NCBI GenBank assembly: GCA_017617775.1
Contig: JAFZVO010000008.1
Location: 1 to 7,017 of the forward strand
Reading direction: 5' to 3'
Source of the DNA: Bacilli bacterium
GTDB taxonomy: Bacteria; Bacillota_I; Bacilli_A; RFN20; CAG-826
Length of the DNA: 7,017 bases
Numbering within the stretch: the stretch's first letter is position 1; every line of letters begins with the position of its first letter. Of the stretch, positions 5,166 through 7,017 are shown piece by piece. The notes beneath the pieces were generated by a model. That model was given only the letters and a program-made list of their open reading frames with translations. It was not told the DNA's origin and did no database searches. The position numbers and the translations under genes were made by a program.

Positions 5166-5964
5166 GAGAAGAGGTTTCTATTTTCAAAGAAAATACTTGT
5201 GTATTCCATACTCAGTTTTCCTCATCCTCTTCATCATCGCGCCGATCTTGATCATCGTCTGGTACGCGTTCACGGATACTAACGGCATGCCTTCTTGGAA
5301 TGCCCTCGTGGACTTCTTCACCAGCTGGAGCAAGATCAACGTGTTAATCGTCTCCTTATTCGTCGCTTTGCAGACGACCTTAATCTGCTTATTAATCGGA
5401 TATCCGTTAGCCTATTTCCTCGCGGATAAGAAGATCAATAAGAACGCTGTCTTAGTGACATTATTCATCGCCCCGATGTGGATCAACTTCGTTCTCCGTA
5501 CAGGTGCGACCAGAGACTTATTAACATGGATGGGAATCAATGGTGGTACACACCCATACTTAGCGACCCTTATCGGTATGGTGCAAAACTATTTACCATT
5601 CGTCATTCTTCCACTTTATACGACGATGTTAAAACTCGATAAGAGCCAAATTGAAGCAGCTACTGACTTAGGAGCGACTCCGCGTCAAGTCTTCTTCAAA
5701 AACATCTTACAACAATCAATTCCGGGCGTTGTCTCCGCGTGTATGATGACTTTCATGCCGACGATGTCCTCATACGTTATTTCCGACACTCTTTCCGAAG
5801 GAAAGATTACGTTGTTCGGCAACTACATCTACTTGGACTTCACTTCCAGACTCTGGAATGATGGTTCTTTCATGGCCGTGATCATGTTATTGATCATCGG
5901 TATCTCCATGTTCTTCACGAGAAACGTGGATAAGAAAGATGCGAGAGGAGAAGGATTATGGTAA
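5152..5964 (+). CDS. potB: Polyamine-type ABC transporter permease PotB
   Basis: This 270-residue inner-membrane permease pairs with PotC to form the import channel. Hydrophobic segments at about 18-40, 64-90, 98-116, 136-158, 190-211 and 236-256 fit the six helices of the family. The EAA loop that docks on the ATPase is at 168-187, starting EAATDLGATPRQ and followed by the conserved hydrophobic turn and IPG (190-192). The N-terminal IPYSVFLILFIIAP (18-31) is typical of PotB. The ATG at 5152 lies inside the end of potA. The only purine-rich site, AAGGG at 5133-5137, is 14 bases away, so translation is probably coupled to potA. A GTG at 5137 in the same frame would add five residues and is less likely. 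The stop overlaps the potC start by seven bases. Confidence 0.93.
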   Translation: MKSNKRRGFYFQRKYLCIPYSVFLILFIIAPILIIVWYAFTDTNGMPSWNALVDFFTSWSKINVLIVSLFVALQTTLICLLIGYPLAYFLADKKINKNAVLVTLFIAPMWINFVLRTGATRDLLTWMGINGGTHPYLATLIGMVQNYLPFVILPLYTTMLKLDKSQIEAATDLGATPRQVFFKNILQQSIPGVVSACMMTFMPTMSSYVISDTLSEGKITLFGNYIYLDFTSRLWNDGSFMAVIMLLIIGISMFFTRNVDKKDARGEGLW

Positions 5965-6800
5965 GAAAAATATTCGGCCAAATCTATATCTGGCTCATCT
6001 TAATCTTGATGTATTTACCAGTCTTGGTATTAATCGTCTTCTCATTCACAGAAGCGACTAACGTCGGTACTTGGACAGGCTTCTCCTGGAACCTATACCC
6101 ACGTCTATTCCAAGACGAGCAGATTATGACGGCTTTAGGAAATACATTAATTCTTGCGTTTGCCTCCGCCTTAGTCTCCGTTTTCTTAGGTACTTTAGGG
6201 GCGATTGGCGCGTTCTATTCTAAAAAACGAATGAGAAAGACCATTGACCTTGTGACACAGATCCCAATCGTCAATGCGGAAATCGTCATGGCCTTATCTT
6301 TAACGGTCATGTTCGTCTTCCTCTCCACCTATGTCTTTAAGACACAGCTCATGTCTTTCTGGACATTGCTCATCGGTCATGTCGTCTTATCTCTTCCATT
6401 CGTCTATATCTCTGTGAAACCAAAATTAGAGCAGATGGATCCATCTCTTTATGAAGCGGCGATTGATTTAGGAGCGACTCCTCGTCAAGCCCTCACAAAA
6501 GTGATTATTCCTGAAGTATTGCCAGGTATTTTAAGCGGATTCTTGCTCTCCATCACATTATCTCTTGATGACTTCATCGTCACGAGATTCACTCGTGGTG
6601 CGGGTTTACTCAGCGGAGATAGCCAAATCGAAACGCTTTCCACATTAGTGCAAGCGAAGATTAAAAAAGGCCCAATCCCCGTGGAGATGAGAGCCCTGAC
6701 AACGATTATCTTCTTACTCGTCATCTTAGGCGTTGTCTTCGTTTCAGTGAGAAGATACTTCAAATCTAAAAAAGAAAATAAAGGGAGGATTCGTGGATGA
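5958..6800 (+). CDS. potC: Polyamine-type ABC transporter permease PotC
   Basis: This 280-residue protein is the second permease subunit. Six likely membrane helices lie near 8-30, 60-87, 103-127, 132-152, 188-206 and 246-266. The EAA loop at 166-185 starts EAAIDLGATPRQ, and LSLDDFIVTRFTRG (201-214) corresponds to the conserved LDDF segment of PotC. The shared DLGATPRQ reflects the common ATPase contact in both permeases. The ATG is set by AGGAG at 5946-5950, seven bases upstream. The start overlaps the end of potB by seven bases, and the TGA stop overlaps the potD start in an ATGA. The C-terminal tail is rich in Lys and Arg, consistent with a cytoplasmic end. Confidence 0.93.
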   Translation: MVRKIFGQIYIWLILILMYLPVLVLIVFSFTEATNVGTWTGFSWNLYPRLFQDEQIMTALGNTLILAFASALVSVFLGTLGAIGAFYSKKRMRKTIDLVTQIPIVNAEIVMALSLTVMFVFLSTYVFKTQLMSFWTLLIGHVVLSLPFVYISVKPKLEQMDPSLYEAAIDLGATPRQALTKVIIPEVLPGILSGFLLSITLSLDDFIVTRFTRGAGLLSGDSQIETLSTLVQAKIKKGPIPVEMRALTTIIFLLVILGVVFVSVRRYFKSKKENKGRIRG

Positions 6801-7017
6801 AAAAGAATTTAGCTTCAGCCTTATTCGCTTCGGCCTTTATTCTCGCGAGTGGCCTCTCTTTAACGAGTTGTTCCTCGAAAAGTGAAGATTCTTCTTTAAC
6901 GATTAGAATCCTCAACCTTGAAGACTATATCTATCTCAATGATCCAGATTCTGGATATGATGAACCAGATATGACCGAACAATTCGCTTCTTATTATAAG
7001 AAAGAATACGGGAAAGA
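6797..7017 (+). CDS. potD: Polyamine-type substrate-binding lipoprotein PotD, N-terminal part, cut by window edge
   Basis: The first 73 codons are present. A lipoprotein signal peptide (Lys-rich start, hydrophobic core, LTSC with the modified Cys at 25) is followed by a Ser-rich spacer. The mature region then begins LTIRILNLEDYIY, like the start of PotD proteins, in which a short strand leads to a Y-I pair. In the family this extracellular lipoprotein binds the polyamine and delivers it to PotB and PotC. The ATG overlaps the potC stop by four bases (ATGA), with a strong GGGAGG at 6783-6788 eight bases upstream. The substrate pocket is outside the window, so spermidine, putrescine or another ligand cannot be told apart. 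Identification leans on operon position as well as the N-terminus. Confidence 0.88.
   Translation, partial: MKKNLASALFASAFILASGLSLTSCSSKSEDSSLTIRILNLEDYIYLNDPDSGYDEPDMTEQFASYYKKEYGK

Noticed and set aside
5671..5695. Near-identical DNA in potB and potC (second copy about 6468-6492) as a mobile or recombination repeat
   Set aside because: Both encode the EAA-loop motif DLGATPRQ, so shared function and codon choice explain it.
6797..6800. TGA read as Trp, as in many Mollicutes
   Set aside because: TGA ends potC exactly at the potD start in an ATGA overlap, and Trp codons throughout are TGG.

Overview
The window looks like chromosome of an AT-rich, anaerobic or facultative member of the Bacillota, probably a gut-type Bacilli lineage near Erysipelotrichales, RF39 or the Mollicutes (an inference). 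Signs: an oxygen-independent (class III) ribonucleotide reductase, Shine-Dalgarno sites of the AGGAGG type, two lipoproteins with Gram-positive-style lipoboxes, and a PotA with extra segments. The standard code applies: Trp is TGG, and TGA is a real stop that overlaps the next start (ATGA at 6797-6800).

Left part (1-1276, minus strand): the 5' part of nrdD runs off the left edge. Upstream of it lie a 200-base control region, the rho-independent terminator of mscL, and then mscL, a mechanosensitive channel. mscL is divergent from the next gene, and the two promoters share one palindrome.

Middle (1361-3347): a plus-strand adenosine-deaminase-like gene converges on a minus-strand gene for a lipoprotein with two thioredoxin-like domains. 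The two coding ends overlap by 8 bases. The deaminase-like protein keeps the fold signatures but lacks three of the four expected zinc ligands, so it is probably a pseudoenzyme. Both genes lack a Shine-Dalgarno site and have the same TAGAAT-N11-ATG arrangement, which predicts nearly leaderless mRNAs.

Right part (3348-7017): a 294-base A/T-tract-rich, repeat-bearing region carries a good promoter. It is followed by a compact polyamine-type ABC importer operon, potA-potB-potC-potD, with every junction overlapping (14, 7 and 4 bases). PotA powers import, PotB and PotC form the membrane channel, and PotD (cut by the window end) is the surface lipoprotein that captures substrate. PotA is about 130 residues longer than usual because of an insertion in the ATPase domain and an apparent duplication of its C-terminal TOBE region.

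The strongest leads are the degenerate deaminase, the paired near-leaderless genes, the duplicated PotA C-terminal domain and the two-domain redox lipoprotein. I saw no CRISPR array, tRNA, rRNA, insertion sequence or phage gene.
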